Assembly (NCBI GenBank): GCA_964449445.1
Contig: CAYUZT010000002.1
Coordinates: forward strand, 1-64,000
Reading direction: 5' to 3'
DNA length: 64,000 nt
Origin: JABFSS01 sp964449445
GTDB taxonomy: Bacteria > Patescibacteriota > Gracilibacteria > Peribacterales > Peribacteraceae
Under the pieces are notes generated by a model. That model worked only from the letters and a program-made list of their open reading frames with translations. It was not told the origin of the DNA and searched no databases. Below, piece by piece: positions 23,043-31,711 of the stretch (position 1 is the first letter of the stretch; each line of letters begins with the position of its first letter). The position numbers and the translations under genes were made by a program.

Positions 23043-25451
23043 GTGAAGCTGCCCTCCATTCCTCTCGTCGTCCTGGACACGGAGACCACAGGGTTCATCC
23101 CCCGCGTTCACCGGGTGATCGAGTTCGCGTCGATCGAAGCGCGCGACGGGAAAGTTCTGAAAGAGTACGAACAGCTTTTTCATCATGCGGATGTTCCGCC
23201 AACAGTGCAGGTGCTCACGCGCATAAAAAATGCCGACCTGCAGGGGAAACCTGCGCTCGCGGAGCATCGTGATGATATCTTGAAGCATCTCCCGGAAGAT
23301 GCCCTGCTCGTTGGACAGAACATTCCCTTCGATATCGGGATGCTCAAGGGGGAAGGCATTGATTTGAGTGACCGACCGTACATCGATACATCGATGCTCG
23401 CATCGCTCGTGTTTCCGGAACTGGAAAGTTACTCACTCGGGTATCTGAGCGCTGTACTGAAGTTGAATCACGATCCACCACACCGCGCACTGGGAGACGT
23501 TCGCGCAACACTGGAACTCTTGAGTGCATGCTGGGAACGATTTCTTGAACTGCCGGAAGACCTGCGTGACCTGGCCGATGCCATCATGGAACGCGCACCA
23601 AAGGGCTACCGAATGCTGTTTGAGGCACTGCCTCCCTCTACCAAGAAGAAGGAGCCCAAATGGCTTACACATCCAACCATCTCACCATCCAACCATCCCA
23701 CCATCCAACCATTTTCCCTTTCTTCTCCCACATCCTCCCCTGCTCTTGTAGATGAAACCCTTGATCCCCTGCATCTACAATCGGTGATTGAAGGAGCGCT
23801 GAAAGAGTCTTCCGCTCGCCACTGGATCGCCGTCAAAAATCTGCGACCTGTTCTCCGTCGAATGCCCGATTCTCTGCTGAAGAAAATTCGCGTTCTGTAT
23901 CCGCCGCACGCGCTCATCGACGTTGCAGCTGTAGAGCGATTCGCGCTGCAGAAAGTGTACACCACCGACGAAGCGACGCTCGCATTGAAGCTCGCTTGGT
24001 ACGAGCCACATCGACGGGATGAGTTTCCCTGTCATGGAGGGGAAGAAGCTATATGGAATGGAAAACTCAGCTGCACGGTGACATCAAAAGCGTACACCGA
24101 TCAGTTCGCGGATCTGCCGAATGTGATTCTGCTCGACCACAAAGAGCTCCTGGAGTTTACGATGGATCCGCCGCCCGCCCGGCCAGTGGCCGAATCGGAC
24201 GGGCACCCCGGCAAGCAGGCCATGGAGAGCAATTGCCATGTGATCATTGACGATGCCTCGATGCTTGAAGATACCGCAACCAAGGCGTTCGGCTGGTGGT
24301 GCGCCATGGACGATGTACGCGCGGCCGCACAGGGTAATGAGCTCCTCACTCGCTTTATCGATACGTTGCAGCTGTGGGTCGAAAAAACGCGGCAATTCCA
24401 AGACATTCGCTATTTGACCGTCAACGACCTCCAATCTCCCGAATCGAAAGGTCTCCGCTCGCTCCTCGAGACAGTTATGGAACAGAAACTCTCCGAGCAA
24501 CTGCTCCGTCACCTCTACGACCTGCAAAAAATCCTTGAGCCCGGGAATCTGAATCACCGCATCACATGGATTGAACAGAAACCAAACGGCAGCCAGATTT
24601 TGCAATCAGTCCCGGAGCGGATTGGGGAGTTGCTCAGCGACACCCTCTTCAAGCGTTTTCCCACCACATTGCTGATCCCCCAAGGAAGTGCGGAGATGCT
24701 ACCGGAAATTCTTCCACCGGGCACGGGACCGGGACCGGCTTCAGTCCGTCCGAACCCGTCCCCGAGCCCGGTCCCGATTTCTTTCGACCCCCACCCAACC
24801 CTTGATGATCTGCTGACGAATCCCCCTGCAGGGAAAACCGTCATCCTCCTCCCCGGCAAATCCGCAATTGAAGACTTATATGTGAAGTACACGGAAAGCT
24901 TGGAGCAGAAAGGCGTGACGATGATCTGCCAGGGACTCAATGGTGGAATGGGGCGTATGCAAGCCGAATTCCTCGCGGCGAAAACCTCGGCGTTGTGGCT
25001 GATCACGCCATGGATGTTTGAAGGTGTCGATCTGCCAGAGGGAACTGTGGATCACCTGATTATGAAGACCCTGCCGTTCGATCATCCCTCGCACCCCGTC
25101 CTCAGCCGTCGATCACTTCACTACGGTAACGCGTTTTCGGACTACTCCCTCCCCCGCCTGCTTCATCGAATTTTTCGGTTACTCCGGACGTATGCACGAA
25201 TCAAAACGCCAGAAGGTGACGTGCGGTTGATGGATGATCGCGTGCAGACGAAGGGGTATGGCCGGAAAGTGAAGGAATATGTAGAACAATTCTCTGATAA
25301 GGATGCGGCTACTCCTGTTCCTCATAAAGATGCCAAGGATTCCGAAGAGTCCAAGGTCCCGCCTGTTTCCGTCGCACCACTTTCACCAGAACCCAAACCA
25401 AAGACTCCAAAGCGCAAAGCGAAGTCAAAGGATCAAATGGCGTTATTCTGA
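23043..25451 (+). CDS. DnaQ-like exonuclease fused to a degenerate DinG-type helicase
   Basis: The GTG start gives 802 residues. Residues 1-185 are a DEDDh exonuclease: 'VVLDTETTGF', 'LLVGQNIPFDIGML' and 'HRALGDVRATLELL'. Residues about 250-770 resemble DinG/XPD helicases: 'VIIDDASMLEDTA' stands in the Walker B/DEAH place, and the C-terminal lobe has 'SALWLITPWMFEGVDLPEG' and 'RRSLHYGNAFSDYSLPRLLHRIFRLLR'. I see no Walker A (GxGKT), so the helicase part may be inactive. Three repeat-encoded segments are present: 'HPTISPSNHPTIQP' (23669-23715), 'GTGPGPASVRPNPSPSPVP' (24717-24776) and 'DAKDSEESKVPP' near the C-terminus (25331-25361). It is probably involved in DNA repair or replication. Confidence 0.82.
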   Translation: MKLPSIPLVVLDTETTGFIPRVHRVIEFASIEARDGKVLKEYEQLFHHADVPPTVQVLTRIKNADLQGKPALAEHRDDILKHLPEDALLVGQNIPFDIGMLKGEGIDLSDRPYIDTSMLASLVFPELESYSLGYLSAVLKLNHDPPHRALGDVRATLELLSACWERFLELPEDLRDLADAIMERAPKGYRMLFEALPPSTKKKEPKWLTHPTISPSNHPTIQPFSLSSPTSSPALVDETLDPLHLQSVIEGALKESSARHWIAVKNLRPVLRRMPDSLLKKIRVLYPPHALIDVAAVERFALQKVYTTDEATLALKLAWYEPHRRDEFPCHGGEEAIWNGKLSCTVTSKAYTDQFADLPNVILLDHKELLEFTMDPPPARPVAESDGHPGKQAMESNCHVIIDDASMLEDTATKAFGWWCAMDDVRAAAQGNELLTRFIDTLQLWVEKTRQFQDIRYLTVNDLQSPESKGLRSLLETVMEQKLSEQLLRHLYDLQKILEPGNLNHRITWIEQKPNGSQILQSVPERIGELLSDTLFKRFPTTLLIPQGSAEMLPEILPPGTGPGPASVRPNPSPSPVPISFDPHPTLDDLLTNPPAGKTVILLPGKSAIEDLYVKYTESLEQKGVTMICQGLNGGMGRMQAEFLAAKTSALWLITPWMFEGVDLPEGTVDHLIMKTLPFDHPSHPVLSRRSLHYGNAFSDYSLPRLLHRIFRLLRTYARIKTPEGDVRLMDDRVQTKGYGRKVKEYVEQFSDKDAATPVPHKDAKDSEESKVPPVSVAPLSPEPKPKTPKRKAKSKDQMALF

Positions 25452-25454
25452 TGC

Positions 25455-25709
25455 TCAGCTTATTGGAAATACCTCATCAATGAGCGTATTGATATTCCGC
25501 CGCACACCACTAATAAATTGCTCTCCAGGTGATGGCTCAAGAACAATTCGCGATCCGTCCGGGCCTCTATCGCTCGAGTATCGTGGCCGGTCGAATCCTT
25601 CATTCACTGGATTGTCTCGGATGAATTGGTCTCTAATGGCTTCTGCGGCCTGACGACTGCCTGCGTGGCGAATCTGTTCTTGGACAATTGATATATTATG
25701 TTCACTCAT
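25455..25709 (-). CDS. Small hydrophilic protein, 84 residues
   Basis: I do not recognise it. It begins 'MSEHNISIVQEQIRHAGS' with a helical N-terminus, continues with a charged middle (RPRYSSDRGPDG) and ends 'NINTLIDEVFPIS'. A very good promoter (25736-25764) directly upstream supports the gene. It converges on the exonuclease-helicase gene, with 3 bases between the stop codons. Confidence 0.6.
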   Translation of the reverse strand: MSEHNISIVQEQIRHAGSRQAAEAIRDQFIRDNPVNEGFDRPRYSSDRGPDGSRIVLEPSPGEQFISGVRRNINTLIDEVFPIS

Positions 25710-25735
25710 AGAGATTGTATGTATGGAACATGTAT

Positions 25736-25764
25736 ATTATAGCAAAATTTTATAGATAAATCAA
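25736..25764 (-). promoter_or_regulatory. Promoter of the 84-residue gene
   Basis: On the minus strand TTGATT (25759-25764), a 17-base spacer and TGC-extended TATAAT (25736-25741) precede the ATG at 25709 by 26 bases. The -35 overlaps the stop codon of the upstream glycosylphosphotransferase. Confidence 0.72.
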
Positions 25765-27155
25765 TCAGCACCTTTTCGTCCTAAAACGACGAACATAGTT
25801 CTCCAAAGTACCCACAAATCCAAGAATGGCGACCATTCTTCGATGTACTGCAAATCCAGTCGTACTTCCTCATCAAACGTGAGATCGGATCGACCAGAGA
25901 TCTGCGCCAAGCCTGTCATTCCCGGCTTCACGGCAAACACGCGACGCTGCTCAAGTGAATACCGATCGACTTCCTCCGGCAAATGCGGACGCGGCCCGAC
26001 GAGAGAGAGGTTACCGACAAAAACATTGAGCAGTTGCGGAAGTTCATCGAGCGTCCAGCGGCGGAGGAAGCCGCCAATACGCGTGATACGGGGATCGGCA
26101 TGAATTTTGAACAAAGGCCCATCCCGACGATGATTGAGCGCGAGCAGATCGTGTTTGTGCGCATCGGCATCTTTCACCATTGATCGGAATTTGAGAATGT
26201 TCACTCGTCGCCGTCCATTTTCCCCCACGCGCTTTGAGACGTAGAAGATTGGCCAACCCGAGTCGAGGAGGACGAAGAGGGCTAAGAGGACCAAGAGGGG
26301 CGAGAGGATGATCAGGAGAATTGCGCTCACGATGATGTCGAACACGCGCTTGAGGATTCTGCCCCACCCGTCGAGAGGCGTCGGCAGAAAACGGATCATG
26401 GGCAGTAGTCCAAGACGTTCGACGGAGAGTTGGTGCGGAACATCGGCAAGTACCGGCGGCAAAAACGCGTAGCCGATCTGGTGACTGCGGCAGTAGTTGA
26501 TGAGTGCGACGGTGGTTTCGCTCTTGGGATTCGGATCCGTCTGCAAAACGAAATCGATCGGCTGCTGATGGAGAATGCGCTTGAAGGCGTCCAGATCCGG
26601 CAAATGCCCCAGATAGGCGTAATGCACGTCATGATGGAGAGTATCGAGCGCCGCGGGAGCAAGCCCCTGACCTCCGAGGGAAACGACAATGCGGCGGCCA
26701 TGCCCGGAGCGAAGCAACGCTCGTTGTACGAGCGTGAGCGCGGCTCTCCCCAGTGCGACGAGGAAAATAGTGAACGCCGTGGAATACAGGAGCAGCGCGC
26801 GAGAGAAAAAGAGCTGTTTGCGGATTAAAAAGTACCAGCCAATGACGATGATCACCCATAGCATCGCCGTAAGGACGACGCGACCGGCCTCCACCCACGC
26901 ACTCATCGTCGATTCGAGTGTATAGAGACCAAGAACCGCGGCGAGCACCACGAACGTCCCGATGCTTGGGACGACGAAGTGCCACAAGTACCAACCGATT
27001 GGCGGAAGCGTCCCCGTGGCATCGGCAAGATCGAGGCCCGGAATAATCGTGATATTGTATTGCCGCAGGCGGTAACTGAGGAGGAGCGCAGCCCCCATCG
27101 CGAGCACGTCCAATGGCACCCGCACGACGCCGAAGATCGCCTCGGATTTCTTCAT
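25761..27155 (-). CDS. Polyprenyl glycosylphosphotransferase (WcaJ/WbaP-like)
   Basis: This 464-residue membrane enzyme starts glycan assembly by moving a sugar phosphate from a nucleotide sugar onto undecaprenyl phosphate. Four or five N-terminal membrane helices are followed by a Rossmann-like middle domain and the bacterial sugar transferase domain: 'KRVFDIIVSAILLIILSPLL', 'ILKFRSMVKDAD', 'LDELPQLLNVFVGNLSLVGPRP' and 'VKPGMTGLAQISGRSDL'. It would work with the GT2 enzyme and the flippase at 60448. A TAAACT box lies exactly 6 bases before the ATG at 27155, suggesting a leaderless message. Confidence 0.92.
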   Translation of the reverse strand: MKKSEAIFGVVRVPLDVLAMGAALLLSYRLRQYNITIIPGLDLADATGTLPPIGWYLWHFVVPSIGTFVVLAAVLGLYTLESTMSAWVEAGRVVLTAMLWVIIVIGWYFLIRKQLFFSRALLLYSTAFTIFLVALGRAALTLVQRALLRSGHGRRIVVSLGGQGLAPAALDTLHHDVHYAYLGHLPDLDAFKRILHQQPIDFVLQTDPNPKSETTVALINYCRSHQIGYAFLPPVLADVPHQLSVERLGLLPMIRFLPTPLDGWGRILKRVFDIIVSAILLIILSPLLVLLALFVLLDSGWPIFYVSKRVGENGRRRVNILKFRSMVKDADAHKHDLLALNHRRDGPLFKIHADPRITRIGGFLRRWTLDELPQLLNVFVGNLSLVGPRPHLPEEVDRYSLEQRRVFAVKPGMTGLAQISGRSDLTFDEEVRLDLQYIEEWSPFLDLWVLWRTMFVVLGRKGAD

Positions 27156-27161
27156 GGGAGA

Positions 27162-27167
27162 AGTTTA
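27162..27167 (-). promoter_or_regulatory. -10 box of the glycosylphosphotransferase gene (leaderless start)
   Basis: TAAACT on the minus strand is 6 bases before the ATG at 27155. The -35 region is weak. Confidence 0.4.
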
Positions 27168-27214
27168 CCGCATAATTCGATGGGAAGTAGGGAGGTCGAC
27201 GCGACTCTTCTTTC

Positions 27215-27565
27215 TCACGCTCCTATCTCTTTCAGCATTATTTCCACTGTTTGTTTTAAAATGGGAAGATCTCGCTCGGCAACAACCCACACCGTTGGTA
27301 TGTCAGTTTCAGAATAGTCGTGGATGACAACATTGCGCATCCCAATCGTTTTTCTCCAAGGAATTTCCGGATGATTCGCCTTGAGATTCGCTGGCAGTTT
27401 TGCAACTGCTTCTCCAATGACCGAAATCTGGCGTATCACAGCATCCTGCGTTTTGTCGTCGACAAGGAAAAAATCCTTGCCTTCCGTTGTGTATTCCGCG
27501 ATTTTTGCAATTGCAGAGAGAATATCCTGCAGATACACCCGATGATTTCTCTTCTTGCTGTTCAT
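27215..27565 (-). CDS. hepT: HepT-like ribonuclease toxin (DUF86)
   Basis: This 116-residue helical protein has the HEPN motif 'MRNVVIHDYSE', the RNxxxHxY-type catalytic site of HepT toxins, and 'VIRQISVIGEAVAKLP', typical of DUF86. HepT is an RNase toxin that is silenced by AMP addition from MntA. The start codon overlaps the mntA stop by 4 bases, so the two are co-translated with the antitoxin first. Confidence 0.88.
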   Translation of the reverse strand: MNSKKRNHRVYLQDILSAIAKIAEYTTEGKDFFLVDDKTQDAVIRQISVIGEAVAKLPANLKANHPEIPWRKTIGMRNVVIHDYSETDIPTVWVVAERDLPILKQTVEIMLKEIGA

Positions 27566-27879
27566 AACGGACGTGCCTCAGCAAGAATAGCTTCGCGCAA
27601 TGCTGGTTTAATGGAACGTGCAGGAACCACATCCACCTTCCGCCTCAGAGCATCTTCCAGATCAATCTTTAGGCCGGAGAGATCGAGGAGACTCATATCA
27701 TTCGGCAGATCGACAAGGAGATCAACGTCGCTCGTTATTCGCTGCTCACCCCGGGCGAATGATCCGAAAACACGAACATTACTCACTCCATATTTCTGCG
27801 TAACGCGCAGCACGATGGGGCGCAGCTTCTCTACGGTAGGCTGTTTTTTTAATGCCTTTTCTGCCTGCTTGCTTTTCAT
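27562..27879 (-). CDS. mntA: MntA-like nucleotidyltransferase antitoxin
   Basis: The minimal nucleotidyltransferase motif is 'VRVFGSFARGEQRITSDVDLLVDLP', the GSxxRG...SDxDL signature. MntA antitoxins AMPylate the Tyr in the HepT active site. The ATG at 27879 (MKSKQAEKAL) gives 105 residues; an 11-residue extension in the longer frame covers the likely leader. A TGC-extended TACAAT (27903-27908) lies 23 bases upstream. Confidence 0.85.
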   Translation of the reverse strand: MKSKQAEKALKKQPTVEKLRPIVLRVTQKYGVSNVRVFGSFARGEQRITSDVDLLVDLPNDMSLLDLSGLKIDLEDALRRKVDVVPARSIKPALREAILAEARPL

Positions 27880-27902
27880 ACTCACATATTGGGACGACTT
27901 CC

Positions 27903-27911
27903 ATTGTAGCA
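27903..27911 (-). promoter_or_regulatory. Extended -10 of the mntA-hepT operon
   Basis: TGC-TACAAT on the minus strand lies upstream of mntA. The flanking GTAGCA...TGCTAC inverted repeat (27907-27931) overlaps it and could be a hairpin or operator. Confidence 0.45.
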
Positions 27912-27967
27912 TGAAGAGCTCACGATGCTACACTACGGCTATGAATTTTTGTTACAGGAGTAGGCGC

Positions 27968-28120
27968 ATGCCGCGACATGAGCGAGCTCCGTCCCAATGG
28001 GCAGGGCGATGGGATGCGCTGAGCACCATTGAAGCTAAGCATTCTGTCTGTGAGACTTTAGTATGCAGCGGCGATTTGCGTCAGAGTGAAAAACTGCCCC
28101 TGAATCACGAGAGCGCGTAG
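27968..28120 (+). CDS. Small protein, 50 residues
   Basis: The start MPRHERAPSQWAGRW follows a good Shine-Dalgarno sequence (CAGGAG, 7 bases before ATG), which is rare in this window. The product is hydrophilic, with two Cys, and I do not recognise it. It lies between the divergent mntA-hepT operon and tRNA-Thr. An in-frame upstream ATG at 27942 would add 9 residues and swallow the ribosome-binding site. Confidence 0.42.
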   Translation: MPRHERAPSQWAGRWDALSTIEAKHSVCETLVCSGDLRQSEKLPLNHESA

Positions 28121-28139
28121 GTGACCAGTGTAGAACAGA

Positions 28140-28214
28140 TGGAGCCGCTTCGGGGAATTGAACCCCGGACCTACGCATTACAAGTGCGTCGCTCTACCCC
28201 TGAGCTAAAGCGGC
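28140..28214 (-). tRNA. tRNA-Thr (anticodon TGT), CCA encoded
   Basis: The cloverleaf reads 5' GCCGCTT acceptor, a D arm GCTC...GAGC, anticodon arm with loop CTTGTAA, T arm with GGTTCAATTC and 3' AAGCGGC-T-CCA. The anticodon TGT reads ACA and related Thr codons. The CCA end is present in the DNA. Confidence 0.95.
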
Positions 28215-28291
28215 TCGCTGGAAAAGCCTACAAGCAGCGCAAACTATCGACAATATCGTTGTAGAAAAATGCAGAATGAGCGATAATGGGA

Positions 28292-28706
28292 TTTCCCGCT
28301 CTTTGGATGATCGCTGCGTCTCTTTACGAGGCGTAGAGGAACGTCCGGGCTTCACCGGAACGCCATGTGGGTAACGCCCATCCTCGTGTCCTATATTAAA
28401 AAGACACGAGCGGACCAGTGTCACAGAGACGAGCCTCGCCTCGGCATAGCTCGCAAGAGCGAAGCCGGGTGAGGGTGCAACGCCCTCCGAAGGAGGGATG
28501 CACGGCTTTGCGGGTGCACTGCAAAGACGCGCATCGGTAAACTCATGGTGAAGCAAGGAGGATTTGGGTGAGTGGAATCTCCGATGGTTCCGTCGGACCA
28601 CATACCCCTCCGCTAGAAGTCGCGAGCAATCGCGATTCCAGAGAGATGATCGTCACCGGTGGCGCAAGCCATCGCGTACAAAACCCGGCGTATAGAAGGG
28701 CGGGAA
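28292..28706 (+). ncRNA. rnpB: RNase P RNA, bacterial type A-like
   Basis: RNase P RNA trims the 5' ends of pre-tRNAs. The P4 region is seen as GAGGAACGTCCGGGCTTC near 28332, with its partner near ACAAAACCCGGCGTATAG at 28677-28694. 'GAGGGTGCAACGCC' matches the conserved internal loop. P1 closes CCCGCTCTT (28295-28303) with AAGGGCGGG (28696-28704), and P3 is the CTGCGTCTC/GAGGCGTAG hairpin. The length of about 415 bases is normal. The exact ends are estimated. It lies beside tRNA-Thr, one of its substrates. Confidence 0.9.
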
Positions 28707-28713
28707 CAGAGTA

Positions 28714-28740
28714 AGTGTTGGCCTCGGTCAACGCTTTTTC
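28714..28740 (+). terminator. Terminator of rnpB
   Basis: GTGTTGGC pairs with GGTCAACGC across a CTC loop and is followed by TTTTTCT. It ends just before the stop codon of the converging histidine kinase gene. Confidence 0.7.
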
Positions 28741-28744
28741 TGTA

Positions 28745-30304
28745 TTACACGGGCAAACTCACCGTAAACTCGCTCCCCTTCCCCTCTTCGCTTTCAAAGC
28801 TGAGTGAGCCGCCGAGGTTCTCGATGATCCTCTTGCTCATGTAGAGGCCCAGGCCTGTGCCGTCGGTATCGATCTCGCGAACGTTCTTGGCGCGGAAGAA
28901 TTTTTCAAAAATCCGCTTCTGCGCTGCCTGCGGAATGCCGATCCCTTGATCGCGCACGGCGACGCGAAGGTGCTTGTCTTGAATGACGCATGCAATGGTG
29001 ATGGGCTTTTTTGCCGATGAATATTTGACCGCGTTCGTGAAGAGATTCTGGAGCACGATTTCCAGGAGAATGGGATCAGTATGAATGGAAACAGATGGCC
29101 CGATGGAGACTGTGTTTTCGACGGGAATGCCCTGTTCTCGCCCCGCAGCTTCCCAGCCCTGTAACAATCTGTGCAGGAAGCTCGTCAGATCCACCTGCTG
29201 TTTCTCCACCACCAGTCCGCCTTCTTCCAGGCGAGAAACGTGCAAGAGTGCATTAATCAGGCTTGCCATGCGCTTGGTCGCCGTATCCACTTCCTGCAAG
29301 TACGATTGGTGCTCCGACGAGAATTCTCCTTTCTCCTGCGATAGCATCTCGATGTACCAGCGGATGGACGAGAGCGGAGTACGCAGCTGGTGACTGGCGA
29401 GCGAAATGAATTCTGACTTCATGTAATCGATCTGCCGCTCCAGTGTTTGGTCTTGCAGGACGACGATGGCGCCAAAGAGGCGGTGTCCGAAAATGAGCGG
29501 CGCGACGAGGAGGGTGATTGGAAGAAGCGTTCCGTTTTTTCGCTGCACGCTCACATGGGACGATGGATGCGGCCTGTACGATTTCCCTGTCCGGAGGACA
29601 GATGTAATGGGATGCTGCTCCGCGTGCCCGTGGTGATTGTGTTGTGCGAGACAGAGAACCCCTGCGCCCGAAACGCCGATAAGCTCCTCGTGCGGCAGGT
29701 CAAGAAGATGGCATGCGGCAGGATTGGCATTGGTGATGATGCCGCTTGCATCCACGGTGAACACGCCGTATTCGATGCTTTCAAGAATTGCCCGATCGAG
29801 CGTGTATTCCTCGCCAAGCTGTCTCGTGCGTTCTTTCACCTTGTCTTCCAGGTGTTCATAGGCATCCCGGAGCCGGCGAGTCAGTTCATCCACAACGCGG
29901 TCGAGCGCCTCCACTTCATCTCCGGTGTCTATCGTCCGCGTAAACGACCATGTTCCCGGATGTAACGCGCTCACCTTTGCCGAAAGCTCCTGCAGGGAAC
30001 TCGTGAGCCCCCGGGCGAGCAGCGTGCTCAGGAAGAACGCGAGGATCAGGAGCAGGCCGCTCAAGATTAGGATGGTGAACCCCAGCGTCTGCTGGTCATT
30101 GAGCACAACGCCCACATTCATCTGGAGCAATGTGAGAAACGACGTGATGATGGAAAACGAAAGTCCTCCCAGAAGCAGAATGCAGAAACTCACAAGGAGT
30201 ACCGACTGCCGCAGCACCTTCCAGTGGATGGAGGTCCGCGGCGTGTACGTGCTCAACGCAGCAGTTGCGGCGAGGTTTTCCCTGCGATTTTCCTGTGCGG
30301 GCAT
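28745..30304 (-). CDS. Membrane sensor histidine kinase with HAMP and PAS domains
   Basis: This 519-residue kinase has two membrane helices (about residues 32-55 and 68-88), a HAMP-like linker, a PAS domain (about residues 165-265, 'ILESIEYGVFTVDASGIITNANPAAC'), the HisKA H-box 'SLASHQLRTPLSSIRW', the N-box 'NLFTNAVKYS', G1 'VRDQGIGIP', F 'IFEKFF' and G2 'GTGLGLYMSKRI'. The outside loop is very short, so it probably senses a membrane or internal signal. The ATG at 30304 (MPAQENRREN) is used; a TGC-extended TATAAT (30321-30326) lies 16 bases upstream. No response regulator is adjacent; a receiver protein lies at 38522. Confidence 0.92.
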   Translation of the reverse strand: MPAQENRRENLAATAALSTYTPRTSIHWKVLRQSVLLVSFCILLLGGLSFSIITSFLTLLQMNVGVVLNDQQTLGFTILILSGLLLILAFFLSTLLARGLTSSLQELSAKVSALHPGTWSFTRTIDTGDEVEALDRVVDELTRRLRDAYEHLEDKVKERTRQLGEEYTLDRAILESIEYGVFTVDASGIITNANPAACHLLDLPHEELIGVSGAGVLCLAQHNHHGHAEQHPITSVLRTGKSYRPHPSSHVSVQRKNGTLLPITLLVAPLIFGHRLFGAIVVLQDQTLERQIDYMKSEFISLASHQLRTPLSSIRWYIEMLSQEKGEFSSEHQSYLQEVDTATKRMASLINALLHVSRLEEGGLVVEKQQVDLTSFLHRLLQGWEAAGREQGIPVENTVSIGPSVSIHTDPILLEIVLQNLFTNAVKYSSAKKPITIACVIQDKHLRVAVRDQGIGIPQAAQKRIFEKFFRAKNVREIDTDGTGLGLYMSKRIIENLGGSLSFESEEGKGSEFTVSLPV

Positions 30305-30320
30305 AGTGTGTTTTCCTCTG

Positions 30321-30329
30321 ATTATAGCA
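30321..30329 (-). promoter_or_regulatory. Extended -10 of the histidine kinase gene
   Basis: TGC-TATAAT on the minus strand lies 16 bases before the ATG at 30304. Confidence 0.55.
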
Positions 30330-30354
30330 GAAAACTCATGAATGATCCACATCG

Positions 30355-30384
30355 AAAAACACCCCTCCGGGAGGGGTGTTCTCG
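30355..30384 (-). terminator. Terminator of the prepilin cluster
   Basis: AACACCCCTC and GAGGGGTGTT form a strong stem with a short loop, followed by TTTTTCG on the minus strand, 16 bases after the last prepilin gene. Confidence 0.75.
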
Positions 30385-30399
30385 AAAGACTGGAGACTG

Positions 30400-30894
30400 T
30401 TACCGCGTCACAGAGATGCTCGCTGCGCGCTCTGCTCCGGGTGCCGAAACCGTAATGCGGCCGTTGGCATCCTGAATGATGTAGTAATTCGTTCCCGTGC
30501 CTGACGCAACGACTTTGGGATCCTTTGGAATGTTTGTGAGGTAGGAACCCGTGAGCAGGCGGAGGCTCACTCCGTTTCCAGTGGTGCAAGCCGTCGGAGC
30601 GACGCTCGACACGCAAACCTGCTTTGCACTCTCGGGACTCTGCGGAATGCCCGTGGGCAGGTTGCCGTTATTATCGATCGCGTACTGATAGACCGCGTTG
30701 AGGATGGTGTTCACGTCCGAACGGCGCTGTGCGTCGCGCGCATCACCCAGCTGCTTGGTCGGGTTGATGGCGACGATGACGATGGATGCGAGAATCGCGA
30801 TGATGCCGATGACGAGGAGAAGTTCGATGAGGGTAAAACCATGCTTGCCGGCCGTAGCCTTGGCGAAGGCTGGGCGAAGAGAGCGGAGATGCAT
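30400..30894 (-). CDS. Type IV pilin/pseudopilin with repeat-derived leader
   Basis: The prepilin cleavage site is 'KHGFTLIELLLVIGIIAILASIV' with Gly at -1, Phe at +1 and Glu at +5, so PilD would cut and methylate it. The mature part has 'RDAQRRSDVNTILNAVYQYA', the type II pseudopilin pattern, and a small C-terminal domain with two Cys. The length is 164 residues from ATG 30894. The leader contains 'RPAFAKATAGK', a known CPR repeat word (GCCTTGGCGAAGGC palindrome, near 30840-30872). It is the last gene of the minus-strand prepilin cluster. Confidence 0.9.
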   Translation of the reverse strand: MHLRSLRPAFAKATAGKHGFTLIELLLVIGIIAILASIVIVAINPTKQLGDARDAQRRSDVNTILNAVYQYAIDNNGNLPTGIPQSPESAKQVCVSSVAPTACTTGNGVSLRLLTGSYLTNIPKDPKVVASGTGTNYYIIQDANGRITVSAPGAERAASISVTR

Positions 30895-31033
30895 AAGAAA
30901 GGAAGGGGAAGAAAGAAAGGACGTTGCGCACGACTCTACCAAATTCCCTCCTGTACCGGTTGGATTCCGCTTGACCCCGTACTTTCTCTGTTTTCATGCA
31001 TCTTTCACGCGATGAGGACCGTCTCGTCAATTT

Positions 31034-31711
31034 TTATGGACATTGCAGTTGTGTCTGCGCTGTCTGGCACGTGCCTGCGTCGCACACCTGCCACACATAG
31101 AGTGAAGTACTGCCGCATCCCGGCTGCGCGCATCCGCACGCATTTCCATTCAGAACATCATCGGGAAAGGTGCTGAACACTCCCTCAAAGGACTGCGCGT
31201 ATTTCCGGGGTGCCTGAAGACGGATGGTACGCGACAGGCGGAACCGGACACGCACGCTGCCGCGGCTCGCTGAGGTCGACGTGTTCTCCACGGTAAAACT
31301 TTCCACGGCAACCTGGGACGAGCTGATTGTTTGGCGATCTGCGCGCTGAATCATGATGAGCGCCCCGCTTGCAACGCCGATGATGGTCGGATTCGTGCCG
31401 CCCGAACCCGTCTGGAGTGTGAGAATGGAGCCGTCTTCATGGAGTGCGGGTGCAACAATTCGCTCAGCGTGCCGTATCTGATACCCGATGACCTGGAGCA
31501 ACTGATTGCCAGTCTGCTCCACGGCGGACACTGTCTGCTGAAGCAGGCGATCCTCGGTGGCGGAGAACAGGAAGGGGAACATTGCGATGCCCACCGCGGC
31601 GAGAATCGCCATGAACAGGAGAAGCTCGACGAGTGTTGCGCCGGATCGAAGCCGGACTTGTCCACCGTAGCTCCGAGCGAGCGCAGCGAGTGAGGAGCGA
31701 AGGTGGATCAT
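31034..31711 (-). CDS. Prepilin-like protein (PilW/GspJ-like)
   Basis: After the leader 'MIHLRSSLAALARSYGGQVRLRSG' comes 'ATLVELLLFMAILAAVGIAMF', a prepilin membrane helix with Glu at +5. Ala rather than Phe follows the Gly, which is tolerated in minor pilins. The C-terminal part holds several Cys (GNACGCAQPGCG, VCDAGTCQ) likely to form disulfides. The length is 225 residues. The leader is encoded by the repeat at 31660-31705, shared with the next gene upstream. Its start overlaps that gene's stop by 4 bases. Confidence 0.82.
   Translation of the reverse strand: MIHLRSSLAALARSYGGQVRLRSGATLVELLLFMAILAAVGIAMFPFLFSATEDRLLQQTVSAVEQTGNQLLQVIGYQIRHAERIVAPALHEDGSILTLQTGSGGTNPTIIGVASGALIMIQRADRQTISSSQVAVESFTVENTSTSASRGSVRVRFRLSRTIRLQAPRKYAQSFEGVFSTFPDDVLNGNACGCAQPGCGSTSLYVWQVCDAGTCQTAQTQLQCP

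Noticed and set aside
28194..28603. Minus-strand open frames over the RNase P RNA
   Set aside because: They are chance frames inside a clear structural RNA gene.
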